Of a stretch of DNA of 64,000 nt, positions 16,674-24,478 are shown in pieces. Source of the DNA: Caulobacter soli (GTDB lineage: Bacteria; Pseudomonadota; Alphaproteobacteria; Caulobacterales; Caulobacteraceae). Where the stretch lies: the NCBI RefSeq assembly GCF_011045195.1, contig NZ_CP049199.1:2046001-2110000 (forward strand), read 5' to 3'. Every line of letters starts with the position of its first letter. The stretch's first letter is position 1. The position numbers were made by a program, and so were the translations under genes. The notes below the pieces were generated by a model. The model made no database searches, had not been told where the DNA came from, and saw only the letters and a list, made by a program, of their open reading frames with translations.

Positions 16674-17552
16674 ATGACCGCTTCTCCCTTCGATGACATC
16701 CACAAGTTGGCCGCCGACGCGCCGGCCGCTCCAGCCTCGACCTTTGAAGGCGGCGATCGCCTCGCCGAGCTCTCGGCCTGGCTGACGGACTGGACCGGCA
16801 AGACGCCGCCAGCGGTGCTGCGCCCGGTCGTCGCCCTCTATGCCGGCGCGCGCCAGGGCGTGGGGCCGCGCGGCTATGCGCGCGACCGCCTGGAGGCCGT
16901 GGCCGCCGGCGGCGCCAATGTCTGCCGCATCGCCGGCGTCCAGGGCGCGGGGCTGGAGGCCTTCGACCTGGCCATCGACCGCCCGACGCCCGACGCGGTC
17001 CAGAAGGCCGCGATGAGCGAGAAGGAATGCGCCGCCACCATGGCCTTCGGCATGGAGGCGCTGGCCAAGCAGCCCGACCTGCTGATCCCCGGCGTCATCG
17101 CCGCCGAGACCGATCGCGCGGCCGGGGCCATCGCCCTGGCCCTGCTGGGCGGCGAGGCCGGCGACTGGAGCGACGCGCCCGAGCCGATCGCCGCCGCCGT
17201 GGCTCGCGCCTCGGCCGAGGATGACCTTTCCGATCCGCTGGCGGCCCTGCGCCAACTGGGCGGACGCGAGACCGCCGCCCTGGTGGGCGCGATCCTTGCC
17301 GCCCGGGTCCAGAAGATTCCGGTGCTGCTGGACGGCTACGCCGCCTGCGCCGCCGCCGCCGTGCTGCACGCCCTCGATCCTGCCTTGATCGCCCACTGCC
17401 AGGCCGGTCATGTCGGACCCGCCAAAGGCCATGCCCGTTTGCTGGACGCGTTGGGCAAGCGGCCGTTGATCAACCTCGACATCACCGAGGAAGAGGGCGT
17501 GGGCGGGGTCACCGCCCTGGCGGTGGTCCGGCTGGCCTGCGAGGTTCGCTAG
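16674..17552 (+). CDS. CobT-like (nicotinate-nucleotide-dimethylbenzimidazole phosphoribosyltransferase family) protein
   Basis: A 292-residue protein. Recognisable family blocks are GDRLAELSAWL near the N-terminus, LRQLGGRETAALVGAILAA, IPVLLDGYAACAAAAVL, CQAGHVGPAKGHARLL and LDITEEEGVGGVTAL, the last holding the Glu that is the catalytic base in CobT. It is about 50 residues shorter than typical CobT (~350), and the usual FAGDHGV and GNTT motifs are replaced by LYAGARQGV and ETDRAAG. It may have altered substrate use or no longer act in cobamide assembly. The ATG at 16674 is chosen because residues upstream do not fit the family. Confidence 0.7.
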   Translation: MTASPFDDIHKLAADAPAAPASTFEGGDRLAELSAWLTDWTGKTPPAVLRPVVALYAGARQGVGPRGYARDRLEAVAAGGANVCRIAGVQGAGLEAFDLAIDRPTPDAVQKAAMSEKECAATMAFGMEALAKQPDLLIPGVIAAETDRAAGAIALALLGGEAGDWSDAPEPIAAAVARASAEDDLSDPLAALRQLGGRETAALVGAILAARVQKIPVLLDGYAACAAAAVLHALDPALIAHCQAGHVGPAKGHARLLDALGKRPLINLDITEEEGVGGVTALAVVRLACEVR

Positions 17553-17685
17553 GGGCGACCGGCGCAACCTGAACATTGTTTACGTTGACGCTAAGGTCAT
17601 CTTTCCAAACGCTCGTTCGAACTCTAAGGTGACTCCCGAAAGTCAAAGACGGCCCCCGAAGAGGGCCGATTTCCGGGAGTCCGCC

Positions 17686-18900
17686 ATGAACCTCGATTTC
17701 TCGCCTGAAGACGTCGCGTTCCGCGACGAGGTCCGCGCCTTCATCGCCGAGAACTACCCCGCCGGCCTGCGCGAAAAGCAGGAGGAGGGCGAGGAGATGG
17801 CGAAGGAGGACTTCCTGTCCTGGCACCGCGTCCTGGCCAAGAAGGGCTGGGTGGCCCCGGCCTGGCCGGAGAAGTACGGCGGCCCGGGCTGGACCTCGGT
17901 CCAGCGCTACATCTGGTCCGAAGAGACCGCCCGCGCCGACTGCGTGCCAATCCTGCCCTTCGGCATCAACATGGTCGGGCCGGTGATCTACACCTTCGCC
18001 ACCCCCGAGCAGAAGGAACGCTTCCTGCCGCCGACCCTGTCGGGCGACATCTGGTGGGCCCAGGGCTATTCGGAGCCCGGCGCGGGGTCTGACCTGGCCA
18101 GCCTGAAGACCAAGGCCGAGCGCTTCACCGGCGACGACGGCAAGGAATACTACCTGGTCAACGGCCAGAAGACCTGGACCACCCTGGCCCAGCACGGCGA
18201 TTGGATCTTCTGCCTGGTCCGCACCGATCCGACCGCCAAGATCCAGGAAGGCATCTCGTTCCTTCTGATCGACATGAAGTCGCCGGGCGTGACCGTGCGG
18301 CCGATCATCACCCTGGGCGGCGAGCACGAGGTCAACGAGGTCTGGCTGGAGAACGTCAAGGTGCCGGTCGAGAACCGGATCTATGACGAGAACAAGGGCT
18401 GGACCTGCGCCAAGTTCCTGCTGGCCCACGAGCGCTCGGGCATCGCCGGCGTGGCGCGTTCCAAGCGCGGCATCGAACGCATCCGCCAGATCGCCCAGAC
18501 CGAACTGGGCGACGATGGCCAGCCGCTGCTGAGCGACCCCGACTTCAAGCGCAAGGTCGCCGACCTCGAGATCGACCTTACGGCGCTGGAATATACCGAG
18601 CTGCGCACCCTGGCCGGCGAAGCCGCCGGCAAGGGCCCGGGACCGGAATCCTCCGTCCTGAAGATCAAGGGCACCGAGATCCAGCAACGGATCACCGAAC
18701 TGGTGTTGGAAGCCGCCGGCCACTACGGCGCGCCGTACTTCCGGGGCTTCCCCAAGGATGGCGACAACGCCCATCCGATCGGCCCCGACTTCGCCCATCG
18801 CGCCGCCCCGACCTATTTCAACGTCCGCAAGACGTCGATCTACGGCGGCTCCAACGAGATCCAGCGCAACATCATCGCCAAGATGGTGCTGGGGCTCTAG
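17686..18900 (+). CDS. Acyl-CoA dehydrogenase, PimC-like (large subunit type)
   Basis: A 404-residue FAD enzyme: N-terminal helical domain LDFSPEDVAFRDEVRAFI, the FAD/substrate loop WAQGYSEPGAGSDLASL near residue 125, middle beta domain, and C-terminal YGGSNEIQRNIIAKMVLG. A GGGAG site precedes the ATG at 17686. In the C-terminal loop the residue matching the catalytic Glu of medium-chain enzymes is Gly, so the base may lie elsewhere or come from the partner. It pairs with the next gene, as in pimeloyl-CoA dehydrogenase two-subunit systems. Confidence 0.87.
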   Translation: MNLDFSPEDVAFRDEVRAFIAENYPAGLREKQEEGEEMAKEDFLSWHRVLAKKGWVAPAWPEKYGGPGWTSVQRYIWSEETARADCVPILPFGINMVGPVIYTFATPEQKERFLPPTLSGDIWWAQGYSEPGAGSDLASLKTKAERFTGDDGKEYYLVNGQKTWTTLAQHGDWIFCLVRTDPTAKIQEGISFLLIDMKSPGVTVRPIITLGGEHEVNEVWLENVKVPVENRIYDENKGWTCAKFLLAHERSGIAGVARSKRGIERIRQIAQTELGDDGQPLLSDPDFKRKVADLEIDLTALEYTELRTLAGEAAGKGPGPESSVLKIKGTEIQQRITELVLEAAGHYGAPYFRGFPKDGDNAHPIGPDFAHRAAPTYFNVRKTSIYGGSNEIQRNIIAKMVLGL

Positions 18901-19008
18901 CGCCTCGACGGCGAGCGGCCGGGCCGCTCGCCGCGACTTCCGACACGAACACCGCAGCCCCGACGCCGGCCGAGCCGCGCGGGGCGAGACAAAGACGGGA
19001 AACCTGGG

Positions 19009-20166
19009 ATGGATTTCAACTTCACCGAAGAGCAGTCGATGGTTCGCGACACGGTCGCGAGCTTCCTGCAGGACAAGTACGACTTCGAGACCCGCCGCAA
19101 GATCGTGGCGTCCGAGAGCGGCTGGCGCGCCGACTACTGGAAGGCCTTCGCCGAGGAGCTGGGCATCCTGGGCGCCTCGTTCAGCGAAGAGCTGGGCGGC
19201 CTGGGCGGCGGCGCGATCGACAACATGATCATCATGGAGGAGTTCGGTAAGGCGCTCGTCATCGAACCCTATCTGGGCACCGTGGTGATCGGCGGCGGCT
19301 TCATGAAGCACTCGGGCTACGCCGGCGCGGCGTCGGTGATCGAGGGCATCGTGGCGGGTGCGACCACCATCGCCTTCGCCTATGCCGAGCCCCAGGGCCG
19401 CTACACCTGGCAGGACCTGAAGACCACGGCCAAGAAGGACGGCTCCGGCTATGTCCTGAATGGTCACAAGGCCGTGGTGGTCGGCGCGCCGTTCGCCAGC
19501 CACCTGGTGGTCACCGCCCGCACCGGCGGCGCCCAGCGCGACACCGGCGGCGTCTCGGTGTTCCTGGTCGACAAGAGCCTGCCGGGCATCGTCACCCGCG
19601 ACTATCCGACGGTCGACGGCGGTCGCGCCTCGGAGGTCTATTTCGAGAATGTCTCGATCCCCGCCGACGCCCTGATCGGTGAGGAGGGCGGTGGCTTGCC
19701 GCTGGTCAACAAGGTGCTGGACGAGGCGACCGCCGCCGTCGGCGCCGAGGCCGTGGGCGTGCTGCGCAAGCTGCACGAGGGCACGCTGGACTACGCCAAG
19801 CAGCGCAAGCAGTTCGGCACCGCCATCTCCAACTTCCAGGTGCTGCAGCACCGGATGGTCGACATGTTCATCGAGCTCGAGCAAGCCGTGTCGATGACCT
19901 ACATGGCCACCATCAAGCTGTCCGAGAGCGACGCCGAGCGCGCCAAGGCCGTCTCGGCCGCCAAGGTCCGGATCGGCCGTGCCTGCAAGTTCGTGGGCCA
20001 GAACGCCATCCAGATCCATGGCGGCATGGGCATGACCGACGAGCTGGCCATCGGCCACTACTTCAAGCGGGCCTCGATCATCGAGGGCCTGTTCGGCTCG
20101 GTCGATCACCACCTGAAGCGCTACGAATCGCTGTCGTTCGGGCCGGCTAGCGGCAAGGCGGCCTGA
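19009..20166 (+). CDS. Acyl-CoA dehydrogenase, PimD-like (small subunit type)
   Basis: A 385-residue acyl-CoA dehydrogenase: MDFNFTEEQSMVRDTVASFL, then GILGASFSEELGGLGGG, and the C-terminal QIHGGMGMTDELAIGHYFKRA. The end (GLFGSVDHHLKRY) lacks the usual GTxEIxR loop of homotetrameric enzymes. This supports a heteromeric complex with the protein encoded at 17686, 108 bases upstream. A strong terminator follows, so the two form a transcription unit. The acyl substrate is unknown. Confidence 0.87.
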   Translation: MDFNFTEEQSMVRDTVASFLQDKYDFETRRKIVASESGWRADYWKAFAEELGILGASFSEELGGLGGGAIDNMIIMEEFGKALVIEPYLGTVVIGGGFMKHSGYAGAASVIEGIVAGATTIAFAYAEPQGRYTWQDLKTTAKKDGSGYVLNGHKAVVVGAPFASHLVVTARTGGAQRDTGGVSVFLVDKSLPGIVTRDYPTVDGGRASEVYFENVSIPADALIGEEGGGLPLVNKVLDEATAAVGAEAVGVLRKLHEGTLDYAKQRKQFGTAISNFQVLQHRMVDMFIELEQAVSMTYMATIKLSESDAERAKAVSAAKVRIGRACKFVGQNAIQIHGGMGMTDELAIGHYFKRASIIEGLFGSVDHHLKRYESLSFGPASGKAA

Positions 20167-20199
20167 AGCCGTCCACGGACAAGCATCGTTCAGAGCAGA

Positions 20200-20238
20200 A
20201 GCCGCCCGCGACACGCCGTCGCGGGCGGCTTTTCTTTT
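20200..20238 (+). terminator. Intrinsic terminator of the acyl-CoA dehydrogenase pair
   Basis: A perfect 13-base stem, AGCCGCCCGCGAC / GTCGCGGGCGGCT with loop ACGCC, is followed by TTTCTTTT. It lies 33 bases after the acyl-CoA dehydrogenase stop codon. Confidence 0.9.
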
Positions 20239-20300
20239 GGGCTCCGCGCTTTTGTTCGCCCTGTTCCTGGGGGTGAGGCCGTTCAACCCAGCAGGACAAC

Positions 20301-20684
20301 TTGCTGGATCTCACCGTGACCGACGCCCGCCTCGACATCGCCGCCCAACCGCTGGCTGAAACCCTGACCGCCATGGACGCCAGCGCCCATCTGCTGTTGG
20401 AACAGGTGCGCGAGGCCAAGGCCAAGGCGGACCGGCTGGAGGTGGCGTTGTCGCTGGTCGTCGGTGTGGTCGCCAACGATCCCGACCTCGAAGAAGGCCT
20501 TGTGCTGCAACGGATCGCCGGCCAGCTGCGGCTATGCGCCGACCTGCCGGAGATGGCGGCCGAGTTGGTGGGTTGCGAGGTCGCGCGCATCGATGAAGCC
20601 ATGCTGCGCGCCGCCGCCGCGGTCATCAGCGCGGCCGGCAAGCCTGAGCCCGGCGGCGCGCTCGAATCCCGGACGATCCACTAG
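20301..20684 (+). CDS. Hypothetical protein, all-helical
   Basis: I do not recognise this 127-residue protein. The frame has the codon bias of a real gene (no low-complexity Arg/Pro bias) and predicts helices: LAETLTAMDASAHLLLEQVREAKAKADRLEVALSLVV, then EMAAELVGCEVARIDEAMLRAAAAVI. The start is a TTG with AGGA seven bases upstream; a GTG at 20316 is an alternative. It stands alone between a terminator and a small ORF. Confidence 0.55.
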   Translation: MLDLTVTDARLDIAAQPLAETLTAMDASAHLLLEQVREAKAKADRLEVALSLVVGVVANDPDLEEGLVLQRIAGQLRLCADLPEMAAELVGCEVARIDEAMLRAAAAVISAAGKPEPGGALESRTIH

Positions 20685-20920
20685 ATGCCTACGACGCCAG
20701 GTGCGGCGTTCCGTGCGCGAAGCGTTGCGCCGTCAGGGAAAATCAGGCCTTTCTAGTCATTCGTCCGTGTGCGGATTTCGTCAGGGTTCGGACGATTTTT
20801 CTTGCGTCTCGGCGACTCGAGCGCATGCTTGTCGTCGACGCGCTGACGACTAGGAGGGTGGGAGCCCCTGTAAGCCGCGCGCGTCTCCTGGTCCAACGGC
20901 CTGTCTGGGAGACGCCGCCA

Positions 20921-21043
20921 ATGAACGTATCGAGAATGAACCACGCCATGCTGTCCTTCGCCCTGATCGGCGGGATGCTGGTCGGTGGAAGACAGACGCC
21001 CAAACCCCCGGTCACGGAACCGTCGAAGGGGTCGAAGAAGTAA
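20921..21043 (+). CDS. Possible 40-residue small protein
   Basis: An ATG behind GGGAG encodes one hydrophobic segment (MLSFALIGGMLVGG) followed by a Pro/Lys-rich tail (KPPVTEPSKGSKK). This looks like a single-pass or exported micro-protein, but the support is only the ribosome binding site and the hydrophobic profile. The preceding 20685-20920 shows no gene. A hairpin follows six bases after the stop. Confidence 0.4.
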   Translation: MNVSRMNHAMLSFALIGGMLVGGRQTPKPPVTEPSKGSKK

Positions 21044-21048
21044 GCAAA

Positions 21049-21077
21049 GGGCGGACGAGGGTGTTCCTCGTCCGCCC
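21049..21077. terminator. Terminator hairpin between convergent genes
   Basis: A perfect 12-base stem, GGGCGGACGAGG / CCTCGTCCGCCC with loop GTGTT. In the leftward direction it is followed by TTTGCTT, so it best serves the minus-strand GT14 gene. Confidence 0.75.
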
Positions 21078-21086
21078 AGCTTCGTC

Positions 21087-21971
21087 CTAGGCGGTCAGGA
21101 GTTCGCCCAAGGCTGGAACCTGACCGACATTGGCGACGTCCTGAGTGCGCAGGTGAGCCTCGAGAATGTCGAGGATTTCACCATCGACCTCGGCGTCGAA
21201 CTTGCGCGCGAAGAGGTCGGTGCTGGTCGTCAGCGAAGCGGCGTCGACGGCCGTGAAGGTGCGGGGGCGCAGCTTGATGTCGCCGTCCGGGATCCAGTCG
21301 ATCATCCGCTTGTCGTCATTGACCACCTCGCCATGGGCGGCGGTGTTCATGATCACGGTCTGGAAGAAGCCTTCGTCGGCGATGAAGGTGTTGCGGTAGA
21401 AGGCCTTGTAGCGCTCGACCGACGGATCGTGGCAGACAAAGTCGCAGAAGGCGCGGCTGACGATCTTCCACTGCGTGCCGATATAGGGCGTGGCGCCGTC
21501 CAGGAAGAGGCGGGTGGCCAGCGTGTCGATGATGCGGCCGCCCAGTTCTTCGACGTATTGCAGCACCCGGCCCATGGTGTCGGGGCGAACCTTGGCCTGG
21601 TCGAGCACCCGGATGAATTCCCGGCCGCTGTTTCGGGTCAGGAAAGCCTTGATGCGCTTCTGGGTCATCAGCGGGAAATCCTGGCCGCTGAGATTGATGA
21701 AGTGGCTCCAGTCCTTGCCCATCTCCAGCAGCTTGGCCATACCGCGCAACTCGGCGTCGACCAGGCTGTAGCCGCCCCACAGGGCCTTCTTGCTCTCCAG
21801 AACGCCGGCGTTGGGATAGGCGGACAGGAAGGCGCGGATATCGGCCTCCAGAGCCGGACCAGAATTCTGATCGACGTGAACCAGATAGTGGTTGTCAGGG
21901 TCGTGGATGGCCTTGAAAAGGCGCTTGAACTGCTCGGGGTAGCGGTGGACCAGGACGAGATAGGCGATCAA
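21087..21971 (-). CDS. GT14-family (beta-1,6-N-acetylglucosaminyltransferase-like) glycosyltransferase
   Basis: A 294-residue protein resembling Core-2/I-branching enzymes of family GT14: IAYLVLVHRYPEQFKRLFKAIHDPDNHYLVHVD at the N-terminus, FINLSGQDFPL, YIGTQWKIVSR and the IADEGFFQTVIMNT block that carries the catalytic Glu region. The start is a TTG at 21971 with CAGGAG seven bases upstream, which matches where family homology begins. Bacterial members usually modify surface polysaccharide; the acceptor is unknown. Confidence 0.85.
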   Translation of the reverse strand: MIAYLVLVHRYPEQFKRLFKAIHDPDNHYLVHVDQNSGPALEADIRAFLSAYPNAGVLESKKALWGGYSLVDAELRGMAKLLEMGKDWSHFINLSGQDFPLMTQKRIKAFLTRNSGREFIRVLDQAKVRPDTMGRVLQYVEELGGRIIDTLATRLFLDGATPYIGTQWKIVSRAFCDFVCHDPSVERYKAFYRNTFIADEGFFQTVIMNTAAHGEVVNDDKRMIDWIPDGDIKLRPRTFTAVDAASLTTSTDLFARKFDAEVDGEILDILEAHLRTQDVANVGQVPALGELLTA

Positions 21972-22073
21972 GCTGACGCTCCTGAATGGCGGCCGTGGCG
22001 CGCCAAAGATGCTCTGAGATGAAGCGGCGCTTGATGCGCCGCCACGGTCTGGACGCCGCAAGGCGTCACGGAC

Positions 22074-22181
22074 CTACTTCTTGCGCGGCGCCAGGGTCGT
22101 CTGCAGGACCGGCGCTGCGGCGGCGATCACTTTGGGTTTGACGGTCTTGGGCTTGCGGATCTCACGACTGCCTTTGGACAA
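22074..22181 (-). CDS. Small basic protein, 35 residues
   Basis: A TTG start with AAGGA eight bases upstream encodes a Lys/Arg-rich protein (MSKGSREIRKPK, then TVKPKVIAAAAP, ending LAPRKK). This pattern of a basic Ser-Lys start and Pro/Ala-rich linker occurs in small conserved proteins of alphaproteobacteria with no known role. It lies about 100 bases upstream of the GT14 gene on the same strand. It is too short for most automatic callers. Confidence 0.6.
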   Translation of the reverse strand: MSKGSREIRKPKTVKPKVIAAAAPVLQTTLAPRKK

Positions 22182-22484
22182 TGATTTTCCTTTTCAGAGG
22201 TCAGGACGCACGGCGACGAGCGGCGGGAGGCAAGCGAACGCGCGCACGGGTTGGCCCGGCGATGCGTCGTGCGTCCGGCAAAGGCTTGTCGGTCGTTGTC
22301 GGTTTTAGGGTCTAAGCAGAGCGCCCGTATGTCTGGCGCGTGGCGGGCCGTTACGCCTTGAAGGCGCACGAGCCGATGGCGCGTCTGCGCGCCTTGCCGG
22401 GAGGTCTATCATGTCTTGGGCGGTGGCGCGGATAAATCGACGCGCTCGGACGGCAGGCCCAGGACGGAGGGCTCAAGTCCGGAC
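22182..22484. other. Intergenic region without a supported gene
   Basis: The short plus-strand frames here are shadows with poor composition and no ribosome binding site. The part nearest 22182 must hold the promoter for the 35-residue gene on the minus strand. I see no repeat or recognisable regulator site. Confidence 0.5.
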
Positions 22485-22513
22485 GCACGCCGTGTCGCCT
22501 CGACACGGCGTGC
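22485..22513 (-). terminator. Hairpin downstream of the small secreted gene at 22526
   Basis: A perfect 13-base stem, GCACGCCGTGTCG / CGACACGGCGTGC with a CCT loop, lies 13 bases past the stop of the minus-strand gene. There is no strong U-tract, so it may act as a stability hairpin instead of a classical terminator. Confidence 0.6.
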
Positions 22514-22525
22514 GGGGAGTTCGGT

Positions 22526-22825
22526 CTACGGCTTGGCGGCCGTGTTGCAGTCGGCGATGCCGGCGGCGTCCAGTTCTTCGCCGCGATAGTTGAAGGTGGC
22601 GATCGCGCCGAGTTCGGCGGCGACCTTGCGGCAGGCGCGGCCGACCGGCAGCGACTTCACCTGGGGCGCGGCGCAGATGTCGCCGTTGCAGCGCCACATG
22701 GCGCCGTCCTGAATGAGGGTCGGAGCCTTGGCGGGCGCCTTGAGCTTGAGAACAGCGCCTTCGGCCGCGAAAGCGCCGGTCGAAAGGGCGGAGGCCGCGA
22801 CGAGCGCGGTCACGAAGATACGCAT
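22526..22825 (-). CDS. Small secreted Cys-rich protein (CC_3452-like)
   Basis: A 99-residue exported protein with signal peptide MRIFVTALVAASALSTGAFA. The mature part contains MWRCNGDICAAP, GRACRKVAAELGAIATF and the terminal ADCNTAAKP, so four Cys residues could form two disulfides. The layout W-x-C-x-G-x-x-C ... R-x-C-x-x-V ... L-x-x-C-N resembles a family of uncharacterised Caulobacterales periplasmic proteins. The ATG follows AGGAAA. Confidence 0.78.
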   Translation of the reverse strand: MRIFVTALVAASALSTGAFAAEGAVLKLKAPAKAPTLIQDGAMWRCNGDICAAPQVKSLPVGRACRKVAAELGAIATFNYRGEELDAAGIADCNTAAKP

Positions 22826-22897
22826 GATGGTTTCCTATTATCCCCTACGGCCGACATTGGGAGGTCGGCTTCATTCAGAATGCGTTGTTTTTCGCAA

Positions 22898-23527
22898 CTA
22901 AGTCAACAAACGAACGTTTGACGTGGCGTTCTCCTGCCCGGTTTCCGCGAGCCAGGCAAGGAGGGTGGGCGTTATGTCGCTGGCTTTTTCGGCCACGCGC
23001 CAGCAGTTCGCCAGCGAAGGCGGGGTCAAACCCTGGTCGATGGTGTGCTTCAGCAAGGCGAACAGCGGATCCCAGAAGCCGCCGGGATTGTGAAAGACGA
23101 TGGGCTTGCGATGCAGGTCCAGACGTCGCCAGGACAACAGCTCGATGATCTCTTCCAGGGTGCCGATGCCGCCCGGCAGCACGACGAAGGCGTCCGAGCG
23201 TTCGAACATCATCATCTTGCGCTCGTGCATCGAGGTGACGACCACGGTCTCGACATCGTCGAACGGCTGCTCGCGACCGCGAAGGAAGTCGGGGATGATG
23301 CCAAGCACCTTGCCGCCCGCCGCGTGCGCCCCGCGCGCCGTCGCGCCCATCAGGCCCACGCCGCCGCCGCCATAGACCAGCTTGAGACCCGCCTTGGCGA
23401 AATCGCCGCCGATCTCGAAGGCGGCTTCCAGGAAGGCCGGGTCGGCCGTGTTCGACGAGCCGCAATAGACGCAGACGGCCTTGGCGGCCTCCGCGGCGGC
23501 GGCTTGGCCGCTGGACAGGTCGGACAT
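22898..23527 (-). CDS. LOG family protein (TIGR00730)
   Basis: A 209-residue Rossmann-fold protein with VCVYCGSSN at the N-terminus, LVYGGGGVGLMG near residue 51, SMHERKMMMFERSDAFVVLPGGIGTLEE near residues 99-126 and the nucleotide-binding PGGxGTxxE signature intact. LOG enzymes release free cytokinin bases from riboside 5'-monophosphates; bacterial members more generally hydrolyse nucleotide N-glycosidic bonds. The ATG at 23527 follows GGAG. It is divergent from the lipoprotein at 23645. Confidence 0.9.
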   Translation of the reverse strand: MSDLSSGQAAAAEAAKAVCVYCGSSNTADPAFLEAAFEIGGDFAKAGLKLVYGGGGVGLMGATARGAHAAGGKVLGIIPDFLRGREQPFDDVETVVVTSMHERKMMMFERSDAFVVLPGGIGTLEEIIELLSWRRLDLHRKPIVFHNPGGFWDPLFALLKHTIDQGLTPPSLANCWRVAEKASDITPTLLAWLAETGQENATSNVRLLT

Positions 23528-23644
23528 CGTCGTCCACTCCAGAAAAATAAACAGCGCGCCGGTCCTTGTCGAAAAGGTCGGCGCGCCGCACGTGAACACC
23601 CAAGCAAACGGGCCGCCGGGGCGTCGTCGGCCGTTGGATACGCC

Positions 23645-24478
23645 ATGATCAGGATTCGCGAGATCGGTTTCAAGTCGGGCGCCTACAAGTCGGCGTACGC
23701 CGTGGTCGTGCTGGCCATGCTGGCGCTGGGAGCCTGTGGTCGCGAGGACAAGGGCTGGCGGCATGACCCCACGGCGGCCAAGACCGAGCAGGTTTCGCCT
23801 CAGGCGGGCTATCTGAAGCCGCCGCGCGTGCTGTCGGCTGTCCGTCAGGCCGACGGCGTGGCGTTGTCTGGCCAGGCCGAGGCGCTGGCCAGCGTACGGC
23901 TGGGCGCCCCGACCGGCGAGGCGCTGGTCGGCAAGGCCGATGCGGCGGGGGCCTGGCGGCTGGTCGTGCCCCTGGCCGCCGAGCCTCGGCTCTACGGCCT
24001 GTCGATGACCATTGAGGACCGGACCGTGCAGGCCCAAGGCTATCTGATGGTCACGCCGAAAGGCGCCGCCGTGCTGTTGCGCGCCGGAGCCGGGGCCGAG
24101 GTGATGGGCCAGACCTCTCCGTCGCCGCGCATCCTGGCGATCGACTACGACCGGGGCGGCGGGGCCGTGGTCTCCGGCGTCGGCACACCTGGCGCGGGCT
24201 TGGGCGTGCGCGTGGATCGCACCACGCGCGGCGAGGGCAAGGTCGGCGAGGACGGCCGCTTCTCGATCTCGCTTGACCATCCTCTGGAAACCGGAACCCA
24301 CGCCGTGCAGGTGGCTGGCGAGGGCGGCGAACAGCTGGTGATCATCGATGTCAGCCCGGCCTTGCCGCCATCCGGTGGGCCGGTGCGGTCCACGCTCCTG
24401 GCGGCCGGCTGGCGGGTCGACTGGATGAACCCGGGCGGCGGCTTGCAGAGCACCCAGTTGCTGGACGGCGCGCAGTGA
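23645..24478 (+). CDS. Putative lipoprotein with Ig-like/carboxypeptidase-regulatory-like repeats
   Basis: A 277-residue protein with a lipobox LALGAC at residues 26-31 after a hydrophobic segment, so it should be lipid-anchored. The body holds two similar beta-rich units, GVALSGQAEALASVRLGAP...GKADAAGAWRL and AVVSGVGTPGAGLGVRVDR...GKVGEDGRFSI, which look like Ig-like bacterial repeats. I do not recognise a named family. Its TGA overlaps the GTG of the ABC transporter gene, linking the two. Confidence 0.75.
   Translation: MIRIREIGFKSGAYKSAYAVVVLAMLALGACGREDKGWRHDPTAAKTEQVSPQAGYLKPPRVLSAVRQADGVALSGQAEALASVRLGAPTGEALVGKADAAGAWRLVVPLAAEPRLYGLSMTIEDRTVQAQGYLMVTPKGAAVLLRAGAGAEVMGQTSPSPRILAIDYDRGGGAVVSGVGTPGAGLGVRVDRTTRGEGKVGEDGRFSISLDHPLETGTHAVQVAGEGGEQLVIIDVSPALPPSGGPVRSTLLAAGWRVDWMNPGGGLQSTQLLDGAQ

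Noticed and set aside
17509..20286. 925-codon open frame on the minus strand opposite the two acyl-CoA dehydrogenase genes
   Set aside because: Its His/Asp/Arg/Gly-rich composition is what high-GC coding DNA gives on the opposite strand. The plus-strand genes have clear family motifs, ribosome binding sites and a terminator.
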